Shown here: in pieces, positions 1 through 8,640 of the stretch
Position numbering within the stretch: position 1 is the stretch's first letter
Layout of the letters: each line of letters begins with the position of its first letter
Assembly (NCBI RefSeq): GCF_026319325.1
Contig: NZ_JAPDMU010000007.1
Coordinates: forward strand, 1 to 48,254
Length of the DNA: 48,254 nt
Origin: Methylophaga sp. OBS3
GTDB lineage: Bacteria; Pseudomonadota; Gammaproteobacteria; Nitrosococcales; Methylophagaceae
Reading direction: 5' to 3'
Program-made: the position numbers and the translations under genes
The notes under the pieces: model-generated
Databases searched by the model: none
Seen by the model: only the letters and a program-made list of their open reading frames with translations
What the model was told of the DNA's origin: nothing

Positions 1-1147
1 GGTCATGCAGACCAGTTTTCAGGTTTACGCCGTTTGACCAGTTAACTGCTGGGTCATATTTTTCTGCAACCAGCAATTCACCTGATTCACGATCCATGGT
101 GTAACCGAAACCGTTACGGTCAAAGTGAACAGCAGTTTTACGCATTTTGCCGTTGATTTTTTGATCCGCAAGGATAACTTCGTTAACACCGTCGTAATCC
201 CACTCATCGTATGGTGTCATTTGGTAGACCCATTTCGCCATACCAGTGTCTAAATCACGACCCCACAGAGACATTGTCCATTTGTTGTCGCCTGGACGTT
301 GTACTGGGTTCCAAGTAGATGGGTTACCGTTACCGTAGTAGAACAGGTTCAGGTCTGGATCATAAGAATACCAACCCCAAGTTGTACCACCACCGATTTT
401 CCATTGGTCACCTTGCCAAGATTTCAGTGAAGAATCCTTGCCAACTGGTTTCAACATAGACATTGTTTTGTCTGGGTCAACCAACATTTCTGCATCAGGA
501 CCAGTGCTGTACGCTTTATATTGAACGTTACCGTCTAAGTCGTATGCTTGAACATAACCACGAACACCGAACTCACCACCTGAGATACCAACGATGATTT
601 TGTCTTTGAATACGTGAGCAGCAGCTGTGCTAGTCGCACCAACTTTTGGATCATCACGTTTGTCAGACCAAATCGCTTCACCAGTTTCAGCGTTTAAAGC
701 TACCAGAGTAGTATCCGCTTGGTTCAGGAAGATTTTGCCGTCAGCATAGCTCAGACCACGGTAAACAGTGTCACAGCACATAACTGGCACAGTTTCGTCG
801 TAGTTTTGGCTTGGCTCATATTTCCATTTGATAGCACCGTCGTTGTTTAAATCCAACGCGTAAACGATGTTAGGGAATGGCGTGTGAACGTACATAGTGC
901 CGTCCATGACCAAAGAGTTACCTTCGTGGCCACGCAGAACACCAGTTGAGAAAGACCAAGCCATGTTCAGATCTTTGACATTGTCTTTATTGATTTGCGT
1001 CAAAGTGCTGTAACGAGTGTTTGAGTAGTTACCAGCAGGCATTACCCAGTTGTTTTCATTTTTTTGCAATGTAGCAAGTTCATCTGCAGCAACCAGACCT
1101 GGTGCTACTAAACCCATCATTGCAATTGATAATGTTTTCAGCTTCAT
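1..1147 (-). CDS. xoxF: Lanthanide-type PQQ methanol dehydrogenase XoxF (5' part; C-terminus beyond window edge)
   Basis: This periplasmic quinoprotein oxidises methanol to formaldehyde (XoxF enzymes can go on to formate) and passes electrons to a cytochrome c. The reading frame opens at 1147 with a signal peptide ending near ...LVAADE and is still open at base 1 after 382 codons; full-length enzymes have about 600. Vicinal cysteines Cys124-Cys125, the disulfide that stacks on PQQ, are present. The stretch WDYDGVNE has Asp317 (catalytic) and Asp319. An Asp two residues after the catalytic Asp marks XoxF and coordinates the lanthanide; calcium-type MxaF has Ala there. The downstream partner genes (xoxG/xoxJ) would lie outside the window. 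Two NarL-type two-component systems and pqqA lie just upstream on the same strand. The family call is firm, and the XoxF versus MxaF call rests on the DYD motif. Confidence 0.95.
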   Translation of the reverse strand, partial: MKLKTLSIAMMGLVAPGLVAADELATLQKNENNWVMPAGNYSNTRYSTLTQINKDNVKDLNMAWSFSTGVLRGHEGNSLVMDGTMYVHTPFPNIVYALDLNNDGAIKWKYEPSQNYDETVPVMCCDTVYRGLSYADGKIFLNQADTTLVALNAETGEAIWSDKRDDPKVGATSTAAAHVFKDKIIVGISGGEFGVRGYVQAYDLDGNVQYKAYSTGPDAEMLVDPDKTMSMLKPVGKDSSLKSWQGDQWKIGGGTTWGWYSYDPDLNLFYYGNGNPSTWNPVQRPGDNKWTMSLWGRDLDTGMAKWVYQMTPYDEWDYDGVNEVILADQKINGKMRKTAVHFDRNGFGYTMDRESGELLVAEKYDPAVNWSNGVNLKTGLHD

Positions 1148-1314
1148 AAAGTTATCCTCTATATTTTTTGTGTTCATGATGTTCAGCAGTGACTGCTTAT
1201 TCATGAGGTTGTGACTTTATTCCGGTTTTGCCCCAAAATCATTAGGAGGTAATCACTATGTAATTGGGATTTTTTCCCGAACCAGCCTGTAAACCTTATA
1301 AAACCTTAACTAAC

Positions 1315-1344
1315 ACAAAAAACAAGAACGGGAAAAATATCCCG
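1315..1344 (-). terminator. Likely weak rho-independent terminator after the response regulator
   Basis: Two bases after the stop of the response regulator there is a short dyad, CGGGA-tattt-TCCCG on the minus strand (1329-1344), followed by a T-rich run. The stem is only 5-6 bp, so termination may be partial. It separates the regulator from xoxF, which then has about 180 bp for its own promoter. Confidence 0.5.
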
Positions 1345-1345
1345 A

Positions 1346-2002
1346 TTAGTCATTATTGATGACGTTGTACTTTATGGCTAAACGAACCAATTCAACCGAT
1401 GAAGTAAAGCCAAGCTTATGTTTCAAAACGGTTTGATAGTTTGCAACGGTTTTATGTCCCAAACTGAGCTTTGCGGCAATTTCATCAAGTGGCAGCCCCT
1501 CAGCCAACAATCGGAACACTTCAAATTCCCTAACACTCAAACGGCGAGTCGGGTCATCATCACCTGACACACTCTGTAATGCGATGCGTTGTGCCATGTC
1601 AGAACTAAGATATGTTTTCCCCGTTGTAAAGACATGTCTGATGGCCGCTAATAATTCATTTGCATCACCAGACTTAGACACATATCCGACAGCACCGGCT
1701 GCCATCGACTGCACAGCCAATGTTGCGTTTTCATGCATGGAAAACATGATGACCCTTGCTTGTGCATAACGCACTTTTATTCGGCGTAATGCTTCAAGGC
1801 CACCAATCCCCGGCATGGTCATATCCATCACCACAACATCAGGATCGAGCTCGGTATACAACTGGTAGGCCTGTTCCCCACTTACCGCCTCACCGACAAC
1901 TTCCATATCCTGATGACGCTCCAACATGCGTGCCAGCCCAGATCTGACAACTTCATGATCATCCGCTAATAATATTTTTATTGTATTCATATCGATACCC
2001 AC
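1346..2002 (-). CDS. NarL/FixJ-type response regulator (LuxR HTH)
   Basis: This is a two-domain regulator of 218 residues. The receiver domain (about 7-122) has acidic pair Asp14-Asp15, phospho-acceptor Asp60 in VVVMD, and Lys in GYVSKSGD. A LuxR-type helix-turn-helix (about 150-215) carries the LSVREFEVFRLLAEG and HKTVANY signatures. The longest frame starts at a GTG (2000-2002) that overlaps the kinase stop as TAGTG; an ATG at 1988-1990, just before NTIKILLADD, is an equally good start. It is paired with the upstream kinase by this overlap and is the gene immediately upstream of xoxF. Methylotrophs use such regulators (MxbM, MxaB, MoxX types) to control methanol dehydrogenase genes, so control of xoxF or pqqA is a reasonable inference, not shown. 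Confidence 0.92.
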   Translation of the reverse strand: MGIDMNTIKILLADDHEVVRSGLARMLERHQDMEVVGEAVSGEQAYQLYTELDPDVVVMDMTMPGIGGLEALRRIKVRYAQARVIMFSMHENATLAVQSMAAGAVGYVSKSGDANELLAAIRHVFTTGKTYLSSDMAQRIALQSVSGDDDPTRRLSVREFEVFRLLAEGLPLDEIAAKLSLGHKTVANYQTVLKHKLGFTSSVELVRLAIKYNVINND

Positions 2003-3345
2003 TACAACGGTATACTCAACATCAGCTTCATCCCAGTCCCTGGTGATGATACTACCGTAAACTCACCCGATAGAGATTCAACTCTCTCCCTCATTGCCAA
2101 AAGACCATAACCGTCACTCACCTCATCAAGATCACAACCGTAACCATCATCACTTACGGTCAAGGTGACTTTCTCTGGTGTTTTCAGCAAATGTATTTTG
2201 ACGGTTACTTTGTCTCCGGCATGTCGGAAGCTATTGGTAAGTGCTTCCTGTACCGCGCGATATACCGTCAAGTTTATCGTATCGGTTAAGCCGGCTAATT
2301 CGCCGTCGATACGAAGTTGGATATCCTGTCCTGGGTGACGTTGTCGTGAGTCATCGACGAGGTCAATCAAACTTGCTGCCAATCCAGCCGTCTCGAGAGA
2401 CGGTGGTCGCAAACGTTTTAACATTGAGCGGACAATACCCGTGAGTTGCCGATTAATTTTATCGATCGACTCGCCCGCTTGTTTTGCTTCATCCAGATCT
2501 ACCGCGGTTGCTATGGTCGCGGTATCAAATCTAATTGCCGTTAAATGCTGACCAATTTCATCATGTAGTTCGGCGGAAATACTTTTACGTTCATCTTCAT
2601 GCAAGGTCAGTAGCTGTTCATTCAATTGACGTAATTGTCGATTGTAACGCTGCAATTGTTCGCCAATTTTATCGAGCTGGGTACCCGCGGTAATAATACC
2701 GGTCATCCCGGCTAATCGGCGGTGCTTCACAGGCTGGTTTTCAGTCATCTGGCGACTGATTTTTAATAATTTTTCGACCGGTTTAAAAATAAATGACGCT
2801 AAAACAGCAATCAGCAAACTACCGATAAGAAACATCAACATCAGCGGGAAAATAACTTCGGTACTGGTTTGCCAAACCTCGTTGATGACACTATTAAGAT
2901 TATGGGTAATCCGGATCTGACCAAGTTGCTTACCGCCAAGCTTTACTTCTTTTTCGATAGGCTCGACATAAAGGTAGTTAGCCAGCATGTCGTAAATCCA
3001 ACTTGGAATTGCGCTCGATTGGTCGATATTGAGCGGTTTATTGGCATCTAGTAACTCGCCCGATGGACTAATGAAATGCACATCGAGATGCTCAATGTTA
3101 TGCATCCGTTTAAGATCAAAGATTCGCTTTATTGCGCGATCACTGGGGTACATGCCAGTTTGTTGAAATTCGGCTTGAAGTGCAACGGTCTGCAATTCGA
3201 CAAGATAGTCTGTCAGCGCCGTTGTCATTTCCATATCGGCTTCGACTTGAGTATGCACATCCCTAAGTGCCATATACTCAGCAATGACAAGCCCTACCAG
3301 CAGTATGCCCATAGCGATGGTATTAATTCGGAGTAACAATCCCAT
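2002..3345 (-). CDS. Sensor histidine kinase (HisKA_3/NarX-like), methanol-regulation candidate
   Basis: This membrane kinase has 447 residues. TM1 spans about 7-25, a periplasmic sensor of about 135 residues follows, and TM2 spans about 164-187. A HAMP-like linker and coiled segment lead to the HisKA_3 dimerisation helix with phospho-acceptor His261 in ISAELHDEIGQ, then HATPase with N-box Asn371 and G-box DDGYGC (399-404). The stop codon overlaps the start of the following response regulator, so the two form one system. The periplasmic segment is similar in size and position to that of the second kinase in this window, which suggests an old duplication of the pair. The ligand is unknown. Confidence 0.92.
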   Translation of the reverse strand: MGLLLRINTIAMGILLVGLVIAEYMALRDVHTQVEADMEMTTALTDYLVELQTVALQAEFQQTGMYPSDRAIKRIFDLKRMHNIEHLDVHFISPSGELLDANKPLNIDQSSAIPSWIYDMLANYLYVEPIEKEVKLGGKQLGQIRITHNLNSVINEVWQTSTEVIFPLMLMFLIGSLLIAVLASFIFKPVEKLLKISRQMTENQPVKHRRLAGMTGIITAGTQLDKIGEQLQRYNRQLRQLNEQLLTLHEDERKSISAELHDEIGQHLTAIRFDTATIATAVDLDEAKQAGESIDKINRQLTGIVRSMLKRLRPPSLETAGLAASLIDLVDDSRQRHPGQDIQLRIDGELAGLTDTINLTVYRAVQEALTNSFRHAGDKVTVKIHLLKTPEKVTLTVSDDGYGCDLDEVSDGYGLLAMRERVESLSGEFTVVSSPGTGMKLMLSIPL

Positions 3346-3460
3346 GTTTACTGCCCAATGAACATGCTTGAATGACCTTGCTGCTAAATGGATTCTTATT
3401 TTAAATATACTTAGCTGCGTGAAAATATGAAAATGTGATCATTGATTATCTTACGACAGA

Positions 3461-3495
3461 CAAAAAAAAGCCCCGAACTAATCGAGGCTTTTTTA
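3461..3495 (-). terminator. pqqA: Rho-independent terminator downstream of pqqA
   Basis: On the minus strand an A-rich lead, a GCCTCGA stem, a 5-nt loop and TCGGGGC (one G-T pair) are followed by eight T residues. The A-tract on the other side makes it potentially bidirectional. It lies about 20 bp after the pqqA stop, so pqqA is expected to give a very short monocistronic transcript. Confidence 0.85.
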
Positions 3496-3514
3496 TTAAA
3501 TGCGTTATCTGCGA

Positions 3515-3586
3515 TTAACGATTGCAGATGTACATGGTTACTTCAAAACCGAAACGCATGTCTGAATATTCTGGTTTAGTCCACAT
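3515..3586 (-). CDS. pqqA: PqqA, precursor peptide of the cofactor PQQ
   Basis: This is a 23-residue peptide starting [19 protein letters not shown]. It has the diagnostic Glu15-x3-Tyr19 pair, the two residues that PqqE and later enzymes cross-link to make PQQ. A strong ribosome site (GGGAGGTGA) sits 5 bases before the ATG. The gene stands alone: pqqB-E are not in the window. It lies between two two-component systems and upstream of xoxF, whose product needs PQQ. Methylotrophs often keep extra pqqA copies apart from the main pqq operon because the peptide is consumed stoichiometrically. The identification rests on the conserved sequence and size. Confidence 0.93.
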   Translation of the reverse strand: MWTKPEYSDMRFGFEVTMYICNR

Positions 3587-3682
3587 GGTAATCACCTCCC
3601 AATTTATTCGGCCAATTCCGAATTACGATTACATGATAGGACGCAGCGTCAAATGACCACAGAGAAATTTACGCGTTAACAC

Positions 3683-3697
3683 TCAGGATTTTCCTGA
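3683..3697. other. Perfect small hairpin after response regulator gene
   Basis: TCAGGA-TTT-TCCTGA forms a perfect 6-bp stem with a 3-nt loop, five bases after the stop codon of the regulator at 3702. It has no T-run, so it may stabilise the 3' end or be a weak terminator before pqqA. Confidence 0.4.
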
Positions 3698-3701
3698 ATG
3701 G

Positions 3702-4346
3702 TCAGGCATCTAGCAAACCACTACGAATTGCAAGGCGTGCCAGCTCTGCTGAGTTAGAGACATTGAGCTTTTGTTTGATATTGGTGTGATGCGTACCGAC
3801 GGTTTTAGGGCTTAAACTCAAAATATCTGCGATGTCATTGACTGTTCTGCCCTCAGCCAATAATCGAAATACTTCAAACTCCCGCTGACTCAACACATCT
3901 AAAGGATTTTCTGAGCCGGTAAGTTTTTGCATGGCTATCTGCTGCGCGATTTCTGGTGCGATACAAGTTCGACCTTGTGCAACTAACTCTACGGCCTTCA
4001 GCATTTCTTCAGGTGCACTGCGCTTAGGAATAAAACCGAGTGCGCCTGCTTGCATAGCTCGCGTCGTAAATACGCTATCTTCATGAACACTTAACACCAA
4101 AATCTTGGCTTTGGGCTCACGGGCAATAATCCGCTCAATGGCACCGACACCACCAATACCCGGCATGGAAATATCCATGACCACCACATCGGGATGATGT
4201 TTGCCAAAGTCCTGTACTGCTTGCTCGCCACTGCCCGACTCACAAATCACCTCAAACTTTTCGCCATCTTCGAGTAAACGACGAAAGCCGGCCCTGACCA
4301 ATTCATGATCATCAACAAGCAACACTTTAGTTTTGGTCAGACTCAT
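3702..4346 (-). CDS. NarL/FixJ-type response regulator, MoxX-like partner
   Basis: This 214-residue protein has a receiver domain (Asp12-Asp13, phospho-acceptor Asp58 in VVVMD, Lys in GFIPKRSA) followed by a LuxR helix-turn-helix with LSQREFEVFRLLAEG and SPKTVGTH. The ATG follows the kinase stop after a single base, the last junction of a tightly packed five-gene unit with bepA-like, soxY, soxZ and the kinase. It is clearly related to the other regulator at 1346-2002. Because its kinase resembles MoxY, it is a candidate for the MoxX/MxaX type, but linkage to soxYZ means the signal could equally be a sulfur compound. Confidence 0.92.
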   Translation of the reverse strand: MSLTKTKVLLVDDHELVRAGFRRLLEDGEKFEVICESGSGEQAVQDFGKHHPDVVVMDISMPGIGGVGAIERIIAREPKAKILVLSVHEDSVFTTRAMQAGALGFIPKRSAPEEMLKAVELVAQGRTCIAPEIAQQIAMQKLTGSENPLDVLSQREFEVFRLLAEGRTVNDIADILSLSPKTVGTHHTNIKQKLNVSNSAELARLAIRSGLLDA

Positions 4347-4347
4347 G

Positions 4348-6054
4348 TCAGTTTTTTACTCCCAGAGGTATTACAACAGTCAGGTTTACACCTTCACCTA
4401 AACGACTGTCTAGGGTAAATGAACCACCCAGACTTTCCGCGCGCTCACGCATTCCCAACAAGCCAAAATCTACATCAGAATGAAAATCATGTACTTCCAT
4501 CCCTTTACCATTGTCACGAATATTGATTTCTAATACGTCGCCACTATCAATGGTTTCACGATGAACAGCAATACTAATACGACTTGCACTAGCATGACGT
4601 ACGGCATTGGTCACAGCTTCTTGTACAACTCGAAAAACTGTCATATTCGTTGATTCATTCAAGCCGCTGACATCACCCTGTACATCAAGGCTGAAAGTAA
4701 TATCCGACTGACGTTCTTGCCAATTTTTCACGGTCTCTTCGAGCGTTGCTAGCAGGCCCAAATCATCTAAAGGACTTGGCCGTAAACGCGTAATCATATT
4801 ATGCACAACATCATAAATATGACTTGCCGTATCAATGATTGCCTGCGAGCTTTGATATAACTTAGGCTCAGTATCTTGTGTTCGATTACGAATCAATACC
4901 GCATCCGTTTTAATCGCTGTCAGACATTGTCCCAACTCATCATGTAACTCCCGAGCAAGATGGCGACGCTCCGCTTCTTGGGCCTCATCCATATGTTTGG
5001 TAAGCATGCGAGTTTCATGTAATTGCGCACGGGCTTTTTCGGCTTGGCGATGTTCGGTGATGTCACGCAGCGTACAAATCACGCCGATCACACAACCATC
5101 TTTTTCAAGCAGCGGCACTGTCGACATTAACAAAGCGATTTTTTCACCGTCTGGTTGTACCAAACTGGTTTCCAGATTTTCTACCGCGCGGCAGCCTTCG
5201 ATAACACTGATAATTTCATTACGATTTTCTTTTAAACCCAATGTCGCCAATGATTCACCAATCAACATCGGTGTTTGCCGAGAAAACATCCTTTCAGCGG
5301 TGGCATTACAGAAAGTGATATAGCCAGCGTGATCTAAAGACAAAATCGCATCACCGGACTGTTTTACCAAGGTGGCTAAACGACGGTTTTCTGCACTACT
5401 TAACTCTAGCGCTTCACCAACTCGATTAAATGTCTGACTGATTTGATCCATTTCAGCTAGTGCAAATCGCGGCAAGCGTAAATGTAAGTCACCACGCTCA
5501 AACCCTGATAAAGCATCGAGCAGACGTTGCAAAGGTCGCATTAACCAACCAACGCCCCAATACAAAAAAGCCGCTAGTAAAATAAAAATCACAATACCCA
5601 GCGCCATAATGTCGCGAATGTCGCGCCAGCGCTCGGCGATTTCTAACATTGGCGCGGCATAAATCACCATGTGACCATCACCAAAACGACGCGATAACGG
5701 TTTTATTTCTGGAAATAAATAAGAAACGAACCAATCCGGTGGGGTATCTTGCAGATTTTTATCAGGTTGGCCTTCAAACATCAGACCTTGTTGATCAAAC
5801 ATCAAAATATGCAGGCTACGCATTTCACTTAATGCCATCACCAGCTCTTTCATGTGTTCGCTCACTTCACGATCACGATTTAATCGTGCACCCGCCAAGG
5901 TCACGGTAATGATGTGAGCGGTGGTGTCCATGGTGTCTTGAACTTCCACTTTCACCGACTGTTTGGCATTGACCATCAATACCAAACTGCTTGCTACCAC
6001 TGACAACAATAAAATCAGGGCAAAGAACAGATTTACTTTGAGCTTAAGACTCAT
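4348..6054 (-). CDS. MoxY-like membrane histidine kinase with HAMP and PAS domains
   Basis: This kinase has 568 residues. TM1 is about 8-29, a periplasmic domain about 30-148 resembles the LapD/MoxY N-terminal sensor type (with PPDWF near 105-109), and TM2 is about 149-171. HAMP follows (172-220), then PAS (225-340, ending in the typical ICTLRDITEHR), then HisKA_3 with His371 in ARELHDELGQ and HATPase with Asn483. Its ATG overlaps the soxZ stop (ATGA), so it is translationally coupled to the sulfur carrier genes. MoxY proteins regulate methanol oxidation in some methylotrophs. Here the operon position points to coordination of sulfur and methanol metabolism, which is inference. Confidence 0.9.
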   Translation of the reverse strand: MSLKLKVNLFFALILLLSVVASSLVLMVNAKQSVKVEVQDTMDTTAHIITVTLAGARLNRDREVSEHMKELVMALSEMRSLHILMFDQQGLMFEGQPDKNLQDTPPDWFVSYLFPEIKPLSRRFGDGHMVIYAAPMLEIAERWRDIRDIMALGIVIFILLAAFLYWGVGWLMRPLQRLLDALSGFERGDLHLRLPRFALAEMDQISQTFNRVGEALELSSAENRRLATLVKQSGDAILSLDHAGYITFCNATAERMFSRQTPMLIGESLATLGLKENRNEIISVIEGCRAVENLETSLVQPDGEKIALLMSTVPLLEKDGCVIGVICTLRDITEHRQAEKARAQLHETRMLTKHMDEAQEAERRHLARELHDELGQCLTAIKTDAVLIRNRTQDTEPKLYQSSQAIIDTASHIYDVVHNMITRLRPSPLDDLGLLATLEETVKNWQERQSDITFSLDVQGDVSGLNESTNMTVFRVVQEAVTNAVRHASASRISIAVHRETIDSGDVLEINIRDNGKGMEVHDFHSDVDFGLLGMRERAESLGGSFTLDSRLGEGVNLTVVIPLGVKN

Positions 6055-6368
6055 TGCACCTCAGTTTCCGTCGTACCTTTGGCGCCCATATTATCGACCC
6101 AACGCAAACGAATAACATCGCCTTGTTTACCACCTTTTAACTGAAATGCAAAAAATGGATTTCGTGATGTCGCCGTACCACATTTGATGGTCAGCACTTC
6201 CTTATCATTCCGCCAGCAGCGAATATCCTGAATAAATTCAGCCGGAATCAATTCATCATCAGCATTTTTTGCCCTACCCGTGTGCATTGGATGCGCCAGC
6301 AAAATACGCACTAAGGTATCGCCATTTTGTAATTTGGCTCGGATCCGATCTTTACCGCGAACAGCCAT
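6051..6368 (-). CDS. soxZ: SoxZ, sulfur-carrier complex subunit
   Basis: This is a 105-residue immunoglobulin-like subunit that pairs with SoxY in the periplasmic thiosulfate oxidation system; SoxZ has no signal peptide and is exported with SoxY. Family features visible are the early HPMHTG and the late region with FFAFQLKGGKQGD and VRL-type strands. Its start overlaps the soxY stop (TAATG) and its stop overlaps the kinase start (ATGA). No soxAX, soxB or soxCD are in the window, so either they lie elsewhere or this YZ pair serves another enzyme. Confidence 0.93.
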   Translation of the reverse strand: MAVRGKDRIRAKLQNGDTLVRILLAHPMHTGRAKNADDELIPAEFIQDIRCWRNDKEVLTIKCGTATSRNPFFAFQLKGGKQGDVIRLRWVDNMGAKGTTETEVQ

Positions 6369-6856
6369 TAAGCACAGCCTCCGATATCAATTTCGACAAA
6401 ACGACGCGTGACATACAATTTATCGTCAGCTCGAATAACTGCCAACATATCAGAATCTTCGGCAACCTTGAGCATGGTTTTAAATGGCAACATCACATCG
6501 TCATTTGGCTCAAAACTCATTGCCAATGGTGAAGGATTTTTTTCCACCAACAATGCAACGTGCTTGATATTTTCCAGCGTTGTATTAATTTCAACCGGCA
6601 CAGTTGCACCATTAATGGCATAAGTCGGTGGTGAGCCAACACTGAAATGCACGGCATCATCATCGATTAAATCTGCTTCCCCCAACAACGCCAGTAAAGC
6701 ATCTTCAACGGTTTCAGCTTTAAACGCATCTCGCGGCCAATGGGCTAACACTTGTCTTGGTAATAACAAACCACTGCTCGCCACCATTGCCAACGTGGCT
6801 GCCGAAACGCCTCGTTTCAGCCAATACCGCCGTGCTTCATCAAATTCGTTGCTCAT
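6368..6856 (-). CDS. soxY: SoxY, sulfur-carrying subunit (Tat-exported)
   Basis: This 162-residue periplasmic carrier holds the sulfur substrate on a C-terminal cysteine. The N-terminus has a twin-arginine-like RRYWLKRGVSAATLAMV signal followed by an Ala-rich cleavage region. The protein ends in IGGCA, with Cys161 as the carrier residue; the classic SoxY end is GGCGG, so the arm here is shorter and ends in Ala. The start overlaps the stop of the upstream metalloprotease (TAATG), and the stop overlaps the start of soxZ. An upstream M48 protease in the same unit is unusual for sox loci. Confidence 0.92.
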   Translation of the reverse strand: MSNEFDEARRYWLKRGVSAATLAMVASSGLLLPRQVLAHWPRDAFKAETVEDALLALLGEADLIDDDAVHFSVGSPPTYAINGATVPVEINTTLENIKHVALLVEKNPSPLAMSFEPNDDVMLPFKTMLKVAEDSDMLAVIRADDKLYVTRRFVEIDIGGCA

Positions 6857-8295
6857 TAGAAGTTTTCCATCGTTGCCAATTGCGTTTCGATTTCACGCAA
6901 ACGCGCACTGATTTTGGCACGTTGAAACTCATCTCCGCGAGCATAATCTGCTGCAATCCTTAATTGGTCTGCCGCGGCAGCCAACTGACCACTTTCATAA
7001 TATGACTCTGCTAACCAAACATGAGATTCACTCAGATTACCCATTCGTTCATGGGCTTTAGCCAATAAACGATACAATTCTCGTGAGCTTTCCCCCACGT
7101 CTAATTGGCGCTGCAAAACCGTTACCGCTTTACGTGCTTGCCCAGCCCGTAATAACGCTTCAACTTGTTTCAAAGAAAGCGCCCGGTCATCAGGGTATAA
7201 ACGCTGAAAATCATCGTAAATATCTAACGCCGCCGTTGTGTTACCAACAGCCATCTCAATATCCGCTAATGCCAGTTGATAAGCCAAGCGGTCACCATCT
7301 TTTTCAATCAATGGCATTAATACTTTACGCGCCTCAGTATGTTTATTACCGCGCATTAATGCCTGTGCCAAACCATAGCGGGTAATATCTGCATCATCGC
7401 CGTTTTCAGCCAATTTTTTACGATATTCATCTGTTTGTTCACTGAGATTATCAGTCATCATCACCCGCAGCTTTTCACGCATTAAATAAAACTGCTTGGT
7501 GTCACGACGATTTGTCGGCACCGGATAATTCTCAGCTCGGGCACGCGTTTCGGCGATACGTGATCCCGTGATGGGATGCGTTCTTAAAAATTCAGGAACA
7601 TGACCACCACCATAAAACCGGCTGGCAACCTGTAATTTTTCAAAAAAGCTTGGCATTGCATAAGGATCAAACCCTGCATTCACCAATGTTTGCATGCCTA
7701 GATTATCAGCCTCCGCCTCATGAGCGCGGGTGTAGTCGATTTGCATCTGAATCGCCCCACCTTGCACCGCCATAATCGCCGCACTACCCGCGCTTGGATC
7801 GGCAATACCCAATAATGCCGCCGCAATCATGGCGGCCGTCATTGGCACACTTAAGCGTTCAGTTTTTTCATAACTACGAAGGATATGACGTTGCGTAACG
7901 TGAGCGATCTCATGCGCTAGAACAGAGGCCATCTCATCTTCGGTATCTGCCGTTAACATCAAACCACTATGAATACCGATAAAACCACCGGGTGCAGCAA
8001 AGGCGTTGATCGAGGCTTCGGGGACCATAAAAAAGTTATAAGGTCGGAGTGGCGCATCACTACTGGCTACCAAACGATTACCCAGATTTTTAATGTAATC
8101 GTTGATTTCAGGGTCTTGGACTAGGTCAACCTGTTGCTGTAACTGCCAGAAAAAGCGCTGACCAACCTGATATTCCTCGATAGGTGAAACAAGCGCACCG
8201 GCACTATCGCCCATATCGGGAAGCTGAATATTAGGGTTTGCATGGCTCAACATTGCTGTCAGCGCCAATACCGACATCATAATAAGTTTTTTCAT
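6856..8295 (-). CDS. bepA: BepA/YfgC-like periplasmic M48 metalloprotease with TPR repeats
   Basis: This 479-residue protein has a signal peptide (1-19, cleaved after SHA), an M48 catalytic domain with HEIAH at 128-132 and the third zinc ligand region HEAEAD (192-197), and TPR-like helical repeats from about 310 to the end. BepA-type proteases act in outer-membrane protein quality control (LptD assembly). It is the first gene of the five-gene unit with soxY, soxZ and the kinase/regulator pair, and is divergent from the TusA-like gene with about 110 bp between. The exact orthology to BepA is less certain than the family. Confidence 0.88.
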   Translation of the reverse strand: MKKLIMMSVLALTAMLSHANPNIQLPDMGDSAGALVSPIEEYQVGQRFFWQLQQQVDLVQDPEINDYIKNLGNRLVASSDAPLRPYNFFMVPEASINAFAAPGGFIGIHSGLMLTADTEDEMASVLAHEIAHVTQRHILRSYEKTERLSVPMTAAMIAAALLGIADPSAGSAAIMAVQGGAIQMQIDYTRAHEAEADNLGMQTLVNAGFDPYAMPSFFEKLQVASRFYGGGHVPEFLRTHPITGSRIAETRARAENYPVPTNRRDTKQFYLMREKLRVMMTDNLSEQTDEYRKKLAENGDDADITRYGLAQALMRGNKHTEARKVLMPLIEKDGDRLAYQLALADIEMAVGNTTAALDIYDDFQRLYPDDRALSLKQVEALLRAGQARKAVTVLQRQLDVGESSRELYRLLAKAHERMGNLSESHVWLAESYYESGQLAAAADQLRIAADYARGDEFQRAKISARLREIETQLATMENF

Positions 8296-8404
8296 AGTAC
8301 TTTTAGACTCTGACTGTTAAGTCCGGTTCCAGCATTAGTGCCATGCGAAAATGCTGCAATGTGTTTATCATGACCGTCTGAAGTTTAATTTTGGAGACCC
8401 AAGT

Positions 8405-8635
8405 ATGTCAGATTTTTCTGCAGAAATTGACACTTCCGGACTGAATTGTCCGTTACCAGTGCTCAAGGCCCGCAAAGCGCTCTCCACTCTGACAGCCGGA
8501 CAACGATTACACCTTATCGCAACCGACAAAGGCGCAAATAAAGACATACCTGTATTTTGTAAGATGACTGGGAATCCACTGATCTCAACGCACGAAACCG
8601 ACGAAAAACTTTACTTCATCATAGAGAAAGGCTGA
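8405..8635 (+). CDS. TusA/SirA-family sulfur carrier protein
   Basis: This is a small (76-residue) cytoplasmic persulfide carrier. It has the family motif Cys15-Pro-Leu-Pro in SGLNCPLPVLKARKAL and the usual beta-alpha-beta-alpha layout. An upstream in-frame ATG at 8351 would add 18 residues before the conserved start, but the ATG at 8405 follows a GGAG site at a good distance and matches the family length. The gene is divergent from the protease/sox operon, consistent with sulfur traffic in this neighbourhood. TusA, SirA and YedF-like members cannot be separated from the sequence alone. Confidence 0.9.
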   Translation: MSDFSAEIDTSGLNCPLPVLKARKALSTLTAGQRLHLIATDKGANKDIPVFCKMTGNPLISTHETDEKLYFIIEKG

Positions 8636-8640
8636 TAACG

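Noticed and set aside
1244..1263. AGGAGGT followed by ATG-TAA on the plus strand
   Set aside because: A perfect ribosome site leads to a start codon directly followed by a stop, and no plus-strand gene follows. It is probably chance within the xoxF leader.
8351..8404. Upstream start for the TusA-like protein
   Set aside because: It would add 18 residues absent from the family and lacks a ribosome site; ATG 8405 fits better.
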